Shown here: piece by piece, positions 18,405-28,800 of the stretch
Layout: each line of letters begins with the position of its first letter
How positions within the stretch are numbered: position 1 is the stretch's first letter
From: JAEZDC01 sp036676415
Lineage (GTDB): Bacteria; Bacteroidota; Bacteroidia; Chitinophagales; Chitinophagaceae
Length of the DNA: 64,000 nucleotides
Assembly (NCBI GenBank): GCA_036676415.1
Contig: JAKFCX010000021.1
Coordinates: 186,001 to 250,000 of the forward strand
Direction of reading: 5' to 3'
The notes under the pieces: model-generated
The model's input: the letters and a program-made list of their open reading frames with translations, nothing else
Told to the model about the DNA's origin: nothing
Database searches by the model: none
Made by a program: the position numbers and the translations under genes

Positions 18405-18470
18405 AACTGTCGAAGTGAGTGACACAACGAAAGGCGAACAAGGTTAGTTTAGCTGGCAAATAAAAAACTA
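18405..18470 (-). repeat. Dispersed intergenic repeat, copy R2 (a-type)
   Basis: Core at 18409-18428 (minus strand), CCAGC block at 18452-18456 preceded on that strand by a T-rich run; 28 nt separate the CC from the core. It lies just past the stop of the degenerate DUF3857 protein. Confidence 0.75.
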
Positions 18471-18490
18471 AACAGCAGCAAAGAAATTCT

Positions 18491-20455
18491 CTATTTTTTT
18501 TCAAGCACCAACACTACCTTATTAAAGTCTGCAGCAGCATTGATCACTTCTTTAAAGTTTTCAAATTCTGTGATCGGATACTTGAGATCTTTATAGATCT
18601 CGCTAACGTTAATTGTAACAACATTACCGCTAACGGAATATTCACTCAAAAAACCCATACTAATATTTTCACCTTTCTTGAATGAAATATTGAAGTTGAG
18701 GTCTTTCAGATTCTTGACAACATAACCCTCCGGTATTTCGAAGCTTATTTTTCTTTCCAGTACATGCGGATAATCAAGTTCAATAGGAAGTTGGCGAGGT
18801 TTTTCCTGGTACATTTCAGCCTGTGGACCGATGATCTCACCTAATTTAAAAAGTATTTTATTGCCGGCTTTTTCAAGAAGCTCAGTGCTTTTTATGTCGG
18901 CTCCAATTACCAAAGGCTTATTATTAAAATAATCTTTTAACTGGTGATTCTCCACCGTTACATTGGTGATGTTGTTACTGTTTGCCACAGCTTTTATAAT
19001 GGTGATGTTCGCTTCATCCTGTTTATCCTTTGGAAGAAACGTATAAATCGGCCTGTAAGGAGCTGCTCCATAACCCTTAAGAATTTGTTTACTGGAGACA
19101 AGTAAAGTATCTAATGTTGCATCAAACTTTACAACGGCTTCCATATTAATAGCATGTTCCTCATAAGGTTCCATTCCCACGTTATTAAATACCGGGATCG
19201 CTGTTTTGAAAGAACCGATTACGGTTGATTTTAAAAACAGGCCTTTTATTCCTGTTAAATAAGGTGGGATATAAGGGTACCGGAATTCAACTGACATTGG
19301 TGACATATACTTTCCGGTCTTCGGAAAATAGAAGATCATGTTATCAACAGCATTCCAGTTCTCGATTTCCTCATCAATAGGAAATTCTGATCGGTCTGAA
19401 GCAAAAACTATCTGGTAGTTTACACCTAGGCGATCGAATAAGGCAGCAAACATTCTTACACTTCCATCACGATTTGTATTTCTTGTTTTTGCAACCTTAT
19501 CCAGTGCTTCAACATCTTCACCGGACATTTTCTCATCAATGTTGAAGTTGGATTTTACGTAATCTTCTATCAGTAAAATCTTCTCTGCTTCGGATGTTGC
19601 TTTGGCCAGGTCAATTTGTTCTGCAAGCTTATCAAGGGCTTTCTCTTCTTTAGAATTGTAAGTTGTGTACGCATTGAAAGCTCTCTTGGCAAAATCTTTC
19701 CAGGTGTACATTTTCTCAACACTACTGCTGGCAAGGTTGTAATCCAGCTTGAATTGAACCCTTTTTAAATAGGGATTTGTTACAGCATACTTTTCATCTT
19801 CCAATTGCTCCACATTTGTATCATAACCAACCACAATTCTCTTTTCGTTAATAACCGAATCCGGGCTTATCAAAAAACCGTTATACCCCTTCACCAAGAA
19901 ACGAAGATGGTCAGGAGCTATAAGTGTAAACTGAACCTTCTCATATGGAATATTGGAAGCCTGGAATATCTCTAAGCCAAAGGGATTCATTGGCCTTTTC
20001 ATTGTATAAGTATACTCTACCTCTGATCCTTTCTCTACACCTTCCATGGCAAATAATTTATAGGCTCTGCCATCCTCTTCAATCTCCTTCACTTTAGATG
20101 CAGGCAAGTCTATTACTTTACCATCCTTCAAAATTGTCCTGGCTTTAATGTCAACGATCTCTGAACCACGATAAAGAGAAATGTATATCCTGTTGAACAT
20201 TTCTATTCCCTTATCATCGTTAATGTGAACGATCTTGTGAAATATGGATTTTATATAAATATTTTCTTTTTCAATCACATATTCTATGCTTCTGTCATCC
20301 AGAATACCTACAGCACTTGCAGCGGTAAATTTTGGAGATACCGTGTGTATTACAGGCTTATCCTGCCATTTACTTTTAGTGTCAAAATCAAACTCCTGTG
20401 CAAACGAATTAACGGATGTGAATAATAGAACCAGGGCAAGTAATGAAGCTTTCAT
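18491..20455 (-). CDS. DUF3857 / transglutaminase-like protein with lost catalytic residues
   Basis: 654 residues with signal peptide (1-19), a DUF3857 domain (about 45-240), a transglutaminase-fold domain (about 260-400) and a C-terminal strand domain. In the paralogue upstream the active site is GDCKD; here the aligned stretch is RDGSVRMF, with Gly331 in place of the cysteine, and the His and Asp blocks (NHMICAV and LDGTD there) read NAVDNMIFYF and MSPMS. I conclude that it is a non-catalytic, probably binding, homologue acting in the periplasm. Third gene of the operon with a TPR/MORN protein and an apparently intact transglutaminase, 8 nt after the latter. Confidence 0.8.
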   Translation of the reverse strand: MKASLLALVLLFTSVNSFAQEFDFDTKSKWQDKPVIHTVSPKFTAASAVGILDDRSIEYVIEKENIYIKSIFHKIVHINDDKGIEMFNRIYISLYRGSEIVDIKARTILKDGKVIDLPASKVKEIEEDGRAYKLFAMEGVEKGSEVEYTYTMKRPMNPFGLEIFQASNIPYEKVQFTLIAPDHLRFLVKGYNGFLISPDSVINEKRIVVGYDTNVEQLEDEKYAVTNPYLKRVQFKLDYNLASSSVEKMYTWKDFAKRAFNAYTTYNSKEEKALDKLAEQIDLAKATSEAEKILLIEDYVKSNFNIDEKMSGEDVEALDKVAKTRNTNRDGSVRMFAALFDRLGVNYQIVFASDRSEFPIDEEIENWNAVDNMIFYFPKTGKYMSPMSVEFRYPYIPPYLTGIKGLFLKSTVIGSFKTAIPVFNNVGMEPYEEHAINMEAVVKFDATLDTLLVSSKQILKGYGAAPYRPIYTFLPKDKQDEANITIIKAVANSNNITNVTVENHQLKDYFNNKPLVIGADIKSTELLEKAGNKILFKLGEIIGPQAEMYQEKPRQLPIELDYPHVLERKISFEIPEGYVVKNLKDLNFNISFKKGENISMGFLSEYSVSGNVVTINVSEIYKDLKYPITEFENFKEVINAAADFNKVVLVLEKK

Positions 20456-20463
20456 AGAATGGA

Positions 20464-22383
20464 TTATTTTTTTTGCAATACCAACTGCTCTTTGTACTGA
20501 TCAGATATTTTTTTAACTGCTGCATTCCATTTACCAAAATCGGTTGGCAGCATAAAAAGTGTGTTACTCTTTATAAATTGCTTTGAGACTACTTTATTAT
20601 TTTCTTTTGTATAGTCTACAGAAAATTCCAGCATATTATCAGAGTATGAAAAGTTTTTGGGCATGTATTCTACTTCGTAAGTGTCTGGAATATCAAACGA
20701 GGTGTATTGTGTAACTGTATATTTATACTTGTTCTCTACACCAATTTTTCTTTTGGCAGTATCGATTACAGCAGATGAATAAAATTTATCAAGATTAAGG
20801 TTGATATAATATTCGTCACCTACCTTTTTTCCATAATCCGGTATCTCGAATGAAGCCCTGAGATTTACCGACTTTCCACTTTTGGGTAAAGGATGAATAC
20901 TATAATCTCCCAGTATATATTTATTACTTGCTTTACCAAGCTTTGATTTGATATAATCTTTTTTGCTTTTACTATCGTGATATTGAAGCGTATTGAAAAT
21001 ATCGTTTCCAAAATAGCCATGGTAATAAGCAGATGTTTGTCCTTTGATTCCCTGATCGGAAATGGCAATAAAAGTACTGTCGACCATTATATTTTTTGCA
21101 GCATCCATTTCAGGAACTCTTACGATCTCATACTTGTTTTCATCAAATGCGATCAATGCCTGTTTACCTTGTATGGCATGTGTAGGAAACCCAAATTCAC
21201 AATTGGGATCTGTTCCATCCAGGAATATCCATTCCTTGTTAATCTTTACTGCACAGATCATATGATTGTCGACAATAGGCAATGGCACTTCTGTATAATC
21301 ATAGGGAATATCTCTTGTACCTATCCATGTAAAATGAGCATCAAGCCCGGCAATTTGAAGCAAAGCAGTCAGGAGGCTGGCCATATCCTTACAATCTCCA
21401 TACTTTTTATTGCAAACATCAACGGCCTGTCTTGGAATAAAACCTTCCAGACCCTCTTCAAAAGCAACATATTTAATATGGCTTTGTACCCACTCATAAA
21501 TTTTACTTGCTTTCTCATGATCAGAATTTAATCCTGATGTGAGGCTATCTGACAGGTGTTTTAAAACAGGACTCGGGGTTTCATTAATTCCTTTTAAGAA
21601 ACCATAGTTCCAGCGATATAGATCGTTTACATCTTTAAGGAAAGGCACTACCTCGTCGTTATCTTTATAGGAAGCAATATAAATAATAACGTGCGGTTCA
21701 TAGTATGCTCTTGAAGGGCCATTGCCAAAACGATCAAACATTTTTGTATTGATGGCACTGAATTCGAGTATTCTTTGTTTTCCTTTTTTATCCTCTGTTA
21801 CCGATATGCTGTTACCCTGGTCGTTCTTTATTATATACCGAACATCAATATCAACAGGAAAAGTTACTGTGAACTTCGATTGCATTACAGGCATATAAGA
21901 AGCGAAATAGAAAGGCGATAACAAGTGAGCATCCTTATGAAATTCCTTATGCGTTTCGTATGCAATGGCACCTTTTACAAGTGAAGGAAAGTCGAACATT
22001 GATTGCTTTACATCATCATAAAAAATTCCTCGACTGATGGCATTCTCAGTTTTGATATCGGTTACCTTGATCTTCCTGTACTTGTTTCCATCAGGCACTT
22101 TGGTATAAGCTTCAATGTCTGTTAATTCATCAAAGATGCCATGATACACACTATATTTATTATAGATACCATTGGCTCTGTCATCCAGAATCAACATCTC
22201 AACTTCTTCGGTTGATTGAGCAACAGGTTTATTGTTTTGAAAAAAAATCTTTGTTTCCCGGTTATACTTGTTCATCACAGCCATTTCATTAGGAAACTGC
22301 CTGACCACATCTTCAATCGTTTGTGCGAAGGCAAACTGATTACAACAAAGAAAAATGGCAATAGAAAGAAATAGGGTTCTCAT
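20464..22383 (-). CDS. DUF3857 domain transglutaminase-like protein
   Basis: 639 residues with a signal peptide (1-20, AFAQ), DUF3857 (about 40-230), a transglutaminase core with YGDCKD (Cys331), NHMICAV (His374) and FLDGTDP, and a C-terminal beta-rich domain. All three catalytic residues are present, so it may be an active protein cross-linking enzyme or, as in some relatives, a peptidase of the periplasm or cell surface. It lies 6 nt after the TPR/MORN protein and 8 nt before its degenerate paralogue, so the three are one operon. Confidence 0.85.
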   Translation of the reverse strand: MRTLFLSIAIFLCCNQFAFAQTIEDVVRQFPNEMAVMNKYNRETKIFFQNNKPVAQSTEEVEMLILDDRANGIYNKYSVYHGIFDELTDIEAYTKVPDGNKYRKIKVTDIKTENAISRGIFYDDVKQSMFDFPSLVKGAIAYETHKEFHKDAHLLSPFYFASYMPVMQSKFTVTFPVDIDVRYIIKNDQGNSISVTEDKKGKQRILEFSAINTKMFDRFGNGPSRAYYEPHVIIYIASYKDNDEVVPFLKDVNDLYRWNYGFLKGINETPSPVLKHLSDSLTSGLNSDHEKASKIYEWVQSHIKYVAFEEGLEGFIPRQAVDVCNKKYGDCKDMASLLTALLQIAGLDAHFTWIGTRDIPYDYTEVPLPIVDNHMICAVKINKEWIFLDGTDPNCEFGFPTHAIQGKQALIAFDENKYEIVRVPEMDAAKNIMVDSTFIAISDQGIKGQTSAYYHGYFGNDIFNTLQYHDSKSKKDYIKSKLGKASNKYILGDYSIHPLPKSGKSVNLRASFEIPDYGKKVGDEYYINLNLDKFYSSAVIDTAKRKIGVENKYKYTVTQYTSFDIPDTYEVEYMPKNFSYSDNMLEFSVDYTKENNKVVSKQFIKSNTLFMLPTDFGKWNAAVKKISDQYKEQLVLQKK

Positions 22384-22389
22384 GTGGTT

Positions 22390-25300
22390 CTATTTAACAG
22401 ACTGTAATACACCATAAAAATAAGTTCTTACTTCCACTTTTCCGTTGCTGCTATAATAGCTACACTCTCCATTTAAACTTCCATTGTAATAGTTCTCCCG
22501 ACTTTTGATATTGCCATTGGGATAATACGTATTAACCTTTCCATGAAGATCACCATAATAATAGCTCTCCTCTCTTTCAACCTGGCCTGAAGGATAATAA
22601 ACTTTTTTAGGACCTTGCTCATAACCCTCTTTCTTACTTACTTCAACATATAACTTACCATTGGAGAAATACAGTTTTCGCACTCCCTCACCTTCATTAT
22701 CAATAATACTAAGTTCGATACTTTTATTTCCGTTTCTATAAAAAGCTTTCACGTCTCCGGTACTGTTCTTTAATACAATGGGAGGAACCAGTTTTCCATC
22801 CTTATTTTCATAAGTATAGCTAACCAAAAATCCATTCTCATACTGGTATTGGACTGCCAACTGGTTATTTTCACCGTACACTCTATAACTTCCATGGAGG
22901 TCACCATCTTTGTACTCCATCTCTTTATCAAGTGTTCCGTCTTCATTATACATGCTCGCCTTACCATTTAGGTTTCCATCAACAAATGTATCGCTATAAC
23001 TCAGCGTGCCATTATCATGATAATGCTTCCAGTTTCCAACCTTATTGCCTAAACTATATTGTCCTTCAATAGCCAGCTTACCGCCATAATGATAGGATTT
23101 ATAAATACTATCTATTAATCCGAGCTTATAATGTTGAACCGAGTTGAGTGAACCATCTGGGTACGAAACTTTGTATTCGCCATTAAGATAGTTGCTATTG
23201 TAAGCTCCTTTAATGTATGGTTTGTTATTATAGAATTTAAACTGGAAATCAGCTTTACCCTTTTGAATATCTGTAACACTTAGCACCTTTCCGGTTGTAT
23301 CAAACTGCGTTATCTTTTTTACCCAACCCTCATCAAAAAGTTGTTCATAATCCAATTTACCATTGTCATGATAATACTCTGTATATCCATGTTGCTCATC
23401 ATTCAAATAATTAATTCGGCTCACCATCACGCCTAATTTATTGTAACCGATATGCTCTCCTTGTCTTTCGCCTTTAATAATCCAGCCCTCATTTTTTACT
23501 TTTCCATTCTCGTAATATGATGTGTGATAACCATCTTCAACGTTCTCACTGTAATTTCCCTCGTACGATTTCTGGCCGTTTTTATAAAACTCAGTTCTCA
23601 TTCCATTCAACAGGCCTTCCTGGTATTCAGCAATGATGCTTGTCTTTCCACTTCGATAGAAATATGTTCCTTTTCCTTTTTGCAACCCTTCTTTGGTATA
23701 ATAACCTTCGCTCATTTTATTCCCCTGGGGATCATAGAAAACAAAATTACCTGCACCATTTCTACTGGTTGATGAACTGATTACATTACCAGATTTATCA
23801 AAGAACTTAATCTCCTTCAGCCTGTCTTTCTCATAATAACTTTCGCTTGCAAGCTTTCCATCTTCATCATAGTTCTCCAGCGTTCCATCCGCTTTTCCCT
23901 TTTTATAAAGCATTTTTGTCTGTAACTGTCCCGATTCATAAAATGATGTATATTCTCCATCCAGTGAACCTTCTACATAATTCGAGTTTGCTGAGCGTTT
24001 TCCATTTGGATGGTATTCTTTCCAGACTCCTGTCTTTATATCTTTCTGATAATTTCCTTCAACCTTTAATTTACCATTGTAATAATACTCCTTGTAACCA
24101 CCGTTCGCTTCACCTTCAACATACTTAACTACGGAGAGAATATTTCCATTATTGTGATAGTACACCACATCACTGTTTTCTTTACCGTCTTTGTAGACTA
24201 CTGAGTACGAGGGAGTAGAATAAACGGTAAATCCTTTTGACGGACCATTCAACTTTCCTCCTTTATAGGTCTCCGTTTTCTTAAGTACACCATTATAATA
24301 GTACTCTTTGTATAAGCCTTCAATTTCATCGCTTTTATATTCTCCTTCAGAAGCAATTAAACCGTTATCGAACCAGCTAATGTTTTTTCCTTCTGCCTTT
24401 CCATTTACATAATTCGCTTTCTCTTTTAATTGACCATTCGGGTGATAAAATTCCCACGTGCCAATTCTCTCCTGGTTTTCATTGAATGCGCCTTTGGATT
24501 TTAGCTGCCCATTTGTATGAAAGAATTCCCATGGACCTACAAGAACAGATTCATCTCCTTTTTCCCGAGCCTCACCGATTCCTGCGAGCGAATTGGAAGT
24601 GTAATAAAATCGCTTCCTGAGCGGCTCTCGCTTATTGAATTGTAATTCCCTGGTTAACTTTATTTCATTGAAATATTCAGCGGCAAAATCCGTTAGATTT
24701 TTTATCTGCCGATCATTCTTTTTCACATAACTCACCACTTGTTTAATTTCCAATTGACTAAGCATGTGATAAACAAATGGCTCAAAAAGATCTTTACCGA
24801 ATACCTGTGCATAAAACGGCACATAGAATTGCATCCAGAATCCTTTGTCTGCCGGGTTGTATTCCAATTTTTCAAACAACACCTGCAACTGTCTTACAAC
24901 AGGGTCTTCCAGTGAAGCTTTCAATTTGTATTGTTTGTCGAGAGCAAGCTTGTTTACAAGTATCTCCTGAACAAAATCAAAATCATCGGAACCGGTTGAT
25001 TTACGCTTTGCCGCTTTTTCCAAAAGCTCATTTTCCATCTTACCGATGTTTGCCAAAACTCCTATCGCCCTGTTGTAATATCGGTTGCCCGGATTGATTG
25101 TTAAGCATGTTGCATAACTCATCATTGCCTCTGGAAGTAACCCTTCTTCTAAAGCCAGGTACCCCAGGAAATAATGGGCAGAAACATAATATGGATTCAC
25201 GAGTATACATTGCTGAAAAGAGGCTTTAGATTCCTGGAACTTTTCCATTCGCATTAATGCGATGCCTCTATTGAAGAATGCTAAATAATTATGAGGATCG

Positions 25301-25686
25301 ACAGCGATGATCTTGTTATAGAGATCTACAGCCTTGGTTCGCTCCGTTAATTCATCATACGCTGTAGCCATCAAACCATACCAATCCAGGGTTTTGTCCG
25401 GGAAAAGACGTAAGCCTTCTTCAGCATATGTAAGACTTGCTTTGAAGTTACTATCGTTATGACAGGTTAAAGAAAGCTCATGTAATGCAACACTGTAATT
25501 TGTATCACTTCTTGGTATTTTGCTAAAAAAATCGATGGCTTCCTTGTACTTTCCCTGATCGTTTAATTCAATCCCTTTCTGAAGTAATTCACCACTATTA
25601 ATAAGACCAGATTTTTGTGCACTAAGCTGTTGACATAACACAAGCAGGATAACTGCTACTAGGGGTTTTGGCATTCTCATAAGCAT
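22390..25686 (-). CDS. Large secreted TPR and MORN-repeat protein
   Basis: 1098 residues: signal peptide (about 1-23), TPR helices at about 30-215, a helical linker to about 370, then some 30 MORN_2-type repeats (consensus like YYxNGxLKxEGxYxxGxxxGxWKxY) up to the C-terminus. MORN_2 repeats form an extended beta ladder and in Bacteroidota are found in exported or surface proteins; automated labels such as YwqK antitoxin derive from the repeat alone. First gene of an operon with two transglutaminase-fold proteins, which suggests that the ladder is a scaffold or substrate for them. That role is inferred. No frameshift is seen across the repeats. Confidence 0.85.
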   Translation of the reverse strand: MLMRMPKPLVAVILLVLCQQLSAQKSGLINSGELLQKGIELNDQGKYKEAIDFFSKIPRSDTNYSVALHELSLTCHNDSNFKASLTYAEEGLRLFPDKTLDWYGLMATAYDELTERTKAVDLYNKIIAVDPHNYLAFFNRGIALMRMEKFQESKASFQQCILVNPYYVSAHYFLGYLALEEGLLPEAMMSYATCLTINPGNRYYNRAIGVLANIGKMENELLEKAAKRKSTGSDDFDFVQEILVNKLALDKQYKLKASLEDPVVRQLQVLFEKLEYNPADKGFWMQFYVPFYAQVFGKDLFEPFVYHMLSQLEIKQVVSYVKKNDRQIKNLTDFAAEYFNEIKLTRELQFNKREPLRKRFYYTSNSLAGIGEAREKGDESVLVGPWEFFHTNGQLKSKGAFNENQERIGTWEFYHPNGQLKEKANYVNGKAEGKNISWFDNGLIASEGEYKSDEIEGLYKEYYYNGVLKKTETYKGGKLNGPSKGFTVYSTPSYSVVYKDGKENSDVVYYHNNGNILSVVKYVEGEANGGYKEYYYNGKLKVEGNYQKDIKTGVWKEYHPNGKRSANSNYVEGSLDGEYTSFYESGQLQTKMLYKKGKADGTLENYDEDGKLASESYYEKDRLKEIKFFDKSGNVISSSTSRNGAGNFVFYDPQGNKMSEGYYTKEGLQKGKGTYFYRSGKTSIIAEYQEGLLNGMRTEFYKNGQKSYEGNYSENVEDGYHTSYYENGKVKNEGWIIKGERQGEHIGYNKLGVMVSRINYLNDEQHGYTEYYHDNGKLDYEQLFDEGWVKKITQFDTTGKVLSVTDIQKGKADFQFKFYNNKPYIKGAYNSNYLNGEYKVSYPDGSLNSVQHYKLGLIDSIYKSYHYGGKLAIEGQYSLGNKVGNWKHYHDNGTLSYSDTFVDGNLNGKASMYNEDGTLDKEMEYKDGDLHGSYRVYGENNQLAVQYQYENGFLVSYTYENKDGKLVPPIVLKNSTGDVKAFYRNGNKSIELSIIDNEGEGVRKLYFSNGKLYVEVSKKEGYEQGPKKVYYPSGQVEREESYYYGDLHGKVNTYYPNGNIKSRENYYNGSLNGECSYYSSNGKVEVRTYFYGVLQSVK

Positions 25687-25768
25687 TGGAATAGACCGTA
25701 TTTGGTGTTCTAAAGATAAATGACGGTGAGGAAATTTCCCGATTTGTGAACAATAGAAGTTTTTGCAA

Positions 25769-25800
25769 TAAAAAAACCGCTTGAAATCAAGCGGTTTTAT
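25769..25800 (-). terminator. Terminator of nrdJ
   Basis: Twelve-base inverted repeat (AAAACCGCTTGA with TCAAGCGGTTTT) within 25775-25798, flanked by an A-run on the plus strand, 31 nt beyond the nrdJ stop. Confidence 0.85.
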
Positions 25801-25830
25801 ATGTAGAATCCAACTCTTGTGAGTTCATTT

Positions 25831-28800
25831 TTAACTGCAACCCATGCTGTTTCCGCAATTTAAACATTTGTAACATGTACCACTCCTGATAGTAATATGA
25901 CCACAGGTATTACATGACGGAGCATCGCTTTGCATATTTTTGGCTGCTGCATTTACCATGTCAAGGCTCGATTCAGCCTTAGCAGTAGTAGCTGCCTTTT
26001 GCATTTTTTGTGGAATAGCAGATGTTGTATTTACAGCAGGTGCAGTAACTCTTACGCTACTGAGTTCAGGCTTTCCCAGGAAAGTGACCTCTCCTTCGTC
26101 TTCACCTGTATTACCAATCTCCGGCTTATTCAATACATGCACAAGATCTGTTCTGTTGAGATAATCAAAAGCAAGACAACGGAAAACAAAATCTATCAAA
26201 GATGTAGTTGTCTTGATGTTTGGATGATCAACCATTCCGGCAGGCTCAAACTTGGTGAACACAAATTTGTCTACAAATTCTTCCAGCGGAACTCCATATT
26301 GCAAGCCAATAGAAACAGCAATGGCAAAGCAATTGAGCATACTTCTCATTGTTGCACCTTCCTTAGCCATATCAATGAAAATCTCTCCTAATGTTCCATC
26401 TTTATATTCTCCTGTACGTAAGAACAATACCTGTCCATTGATCTTTGCTTTCTGCGTATACCCTTTACGTTTAGCAGGTAACGCTTGTCTTTCTACGATC
26501 TTTGAAAGCTGGCGTTTTAAAGTAGTATCCGGAGCAGCCTGCATTCTTTTGTGCACTTCATCTAATAATTCTTCGACAGTCAGTTTACCAAGATCAACAA
26601 TATTAGAACTGTTATCGGTTGATTGTTGTTCATTGATTGTTTCTGCTGCAGTTTCTTCCTTATCGTCTGCTTTCTTTTTCTTGTCTGACTTATTACTGAG
26701 GGGTTGTGATAATTTACTTCCATCCCTGTACAAAGCACAAGCTTTCAATCCTAACTGCCAGCTGAGTAAATAGCTGTCTGCAATTTCTTCGATAGTAGCT
26801 TCGTGAGGTAAGTTGATGGTCTTTGAGATTGCACCACTTAAGAAAGGTTGACAAGCTGCCATCATCCTGATGTGACCGTGAGCATGAATGAATCTTTCTC
26901 CTTTCTTACCACATTTGTTTGCACAATCAAATACCGGAAGATGTTCATCTTTTAAGAACGGAGCACCTTCAACAGTCATGGTGCCACAGATATAATCGTT
27001 TGCTGCATCAATTTCTTCTTCAGTAAATCCTAATTCTTCCAAAAGATTAAAGCTAAAGTCTGAATATTGCTCTGCAGAAAAACCTAATCTTTCTAGGGTT
27101 GCATCTCCTAAAGTGAACCTATTAAATACGAATCCAATTTCAAATGCACTCTTTAAAGAATCGCTTAGTTTTTTGATCTCATCACTGGTAAATCCTTTTT
27201 CAGTTAAAGACTGAGCGTTGATAAATGGAGAACCTTCAAAACTGGCAGCACCCACTGCATACTTTTCAATAGCATCTACTTCTTTTTCGTTGTATCCTAA
27301 ATTCTTTAATGCAAGTGGCACCGATTGATTGATGATCTTGAAATAACCACCACCAGAAAGTTTTTTAAACTTCACTAAAGCAAAATCAGGTTCCACACCT
27401 GTGGTGTCACAATCCATTACCAAACCAATTGTACCTGTTGGAGCGATTACAGTTGTCTGTGCATTTCTATATCCATTTTTCTCTCCTAACTGAACTGCAT
27501 CATCCCAGGCTTTGGTGGCAGCTTTCAGTAAATAATCAGGACAATACTTTGCTTTGATGCCTACAGGTTTTGTCTGTAATCCAACATAAGCTTCTTCTGC
27601 ATCATAAGCTGCAGCACGGTGGTTACGCATTACACGAAGCATATCCTCCTTGTTCTCTTCGTACTTATCGAAAGCACCAAGTATACCGGCCATTTCTGCT
27701 GATGTTTTGTACGCAACACCAGTCATTATCGCTGAAACAGCACCTGCAATACCTCTTGCTTCTTCACTATCGTAAGGAATACCACTTAACATTAAAACAG
27801 AACCAAGGTTAGCGAAACCTAATCCCAATGTTCTGTAATCATAAGATAACTGTGCAACTTCTTTTGAAGGGAACTGTGCCATTAACACAGAAACTTCTAA
27901 CACTGTTGTCCATAATCTTGTTGTGTATTCAAATCCTTCTACATCAAATATGTTTGTTTCTTCATCATGAAATTTGCGAAGATTAACAGAAGCCAGGTTA
28001 CAAGCTGTGTTATCCAAGAACATGTATTCTGAGCAAGGATTGGATGCATTGATCCTACCACCTTTGGGACACGTATGCCATTCGTTGATGGTAGTATCGT
28101 ATTGTGTTCCAGGATCGGCACATCTCCATGCTGCATAAGAAATCTGGTTCCAGACTTCCCTTGCAGGAATCTTCTTCATCGTTCTTCCATCTGTTCTTGC
28201 TTTCAATTCCCAGTCCTCATCATTCTGTAACTTCTCGAAGAATTCATTTGGAATACGAACAGAGTTGTTCGAATTCTGACCAGATACTGTTAAGTAAGCT
28301 TCTCCTTCATAATGTGAATCATATCCTGCATTGATGAGTGCACCAACTTTATTTTCTTCTTCAACTTTCCAGTTGATGAATTTTAAAATTTCAGGATGGT
28401 CAAGATCCAAACACACCATTTTAGCTGCACGTCTTGTTGTACCACCACTTTTAATTGCACCTGCAGAACGATCACCAATCTTTAAAAAGCTCATCAAACC
28501 TGAAGATGTACCACCACCACTCAGCTTTTCTCCTTCACCACGAATTTGCGAGAAGTTTGTTCCGACACCACTTCCGTATTTAAATATTCTCGCTTCTCTT
28601 ACCCAAAGATCCATGATACCACCTTCGTTCACCAGGTCATCACTCACACTTAAAATAAAACAGGCATGAGGCTGTGGTCTCTCATAAGCGGAAGTTGATT
28701 TTTTCAGCTTGCCATCTTTCTGATCAACATAATAATGTCCTTGTGGCTTACCTGCAATTCCATAGCTTTCATATAAACCTGTATTGAACCATTGAGGGCT

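Noticed and set aside
22390..25686. Dense internal repetition resembling a CRISPR or satellite array
   Set aside because: The repetition is protein-coding MORN_2 sequence in one long open frame with no identical DNA repeats or spacers of CRISPR type.
22390..25686. Toxin-antitoxin YwqK-type antitoxin
   Set aside because: That label follows from MORN_2 repeats alone; there is no toxin partner, and the protein has a signal peptide and TPR domain.
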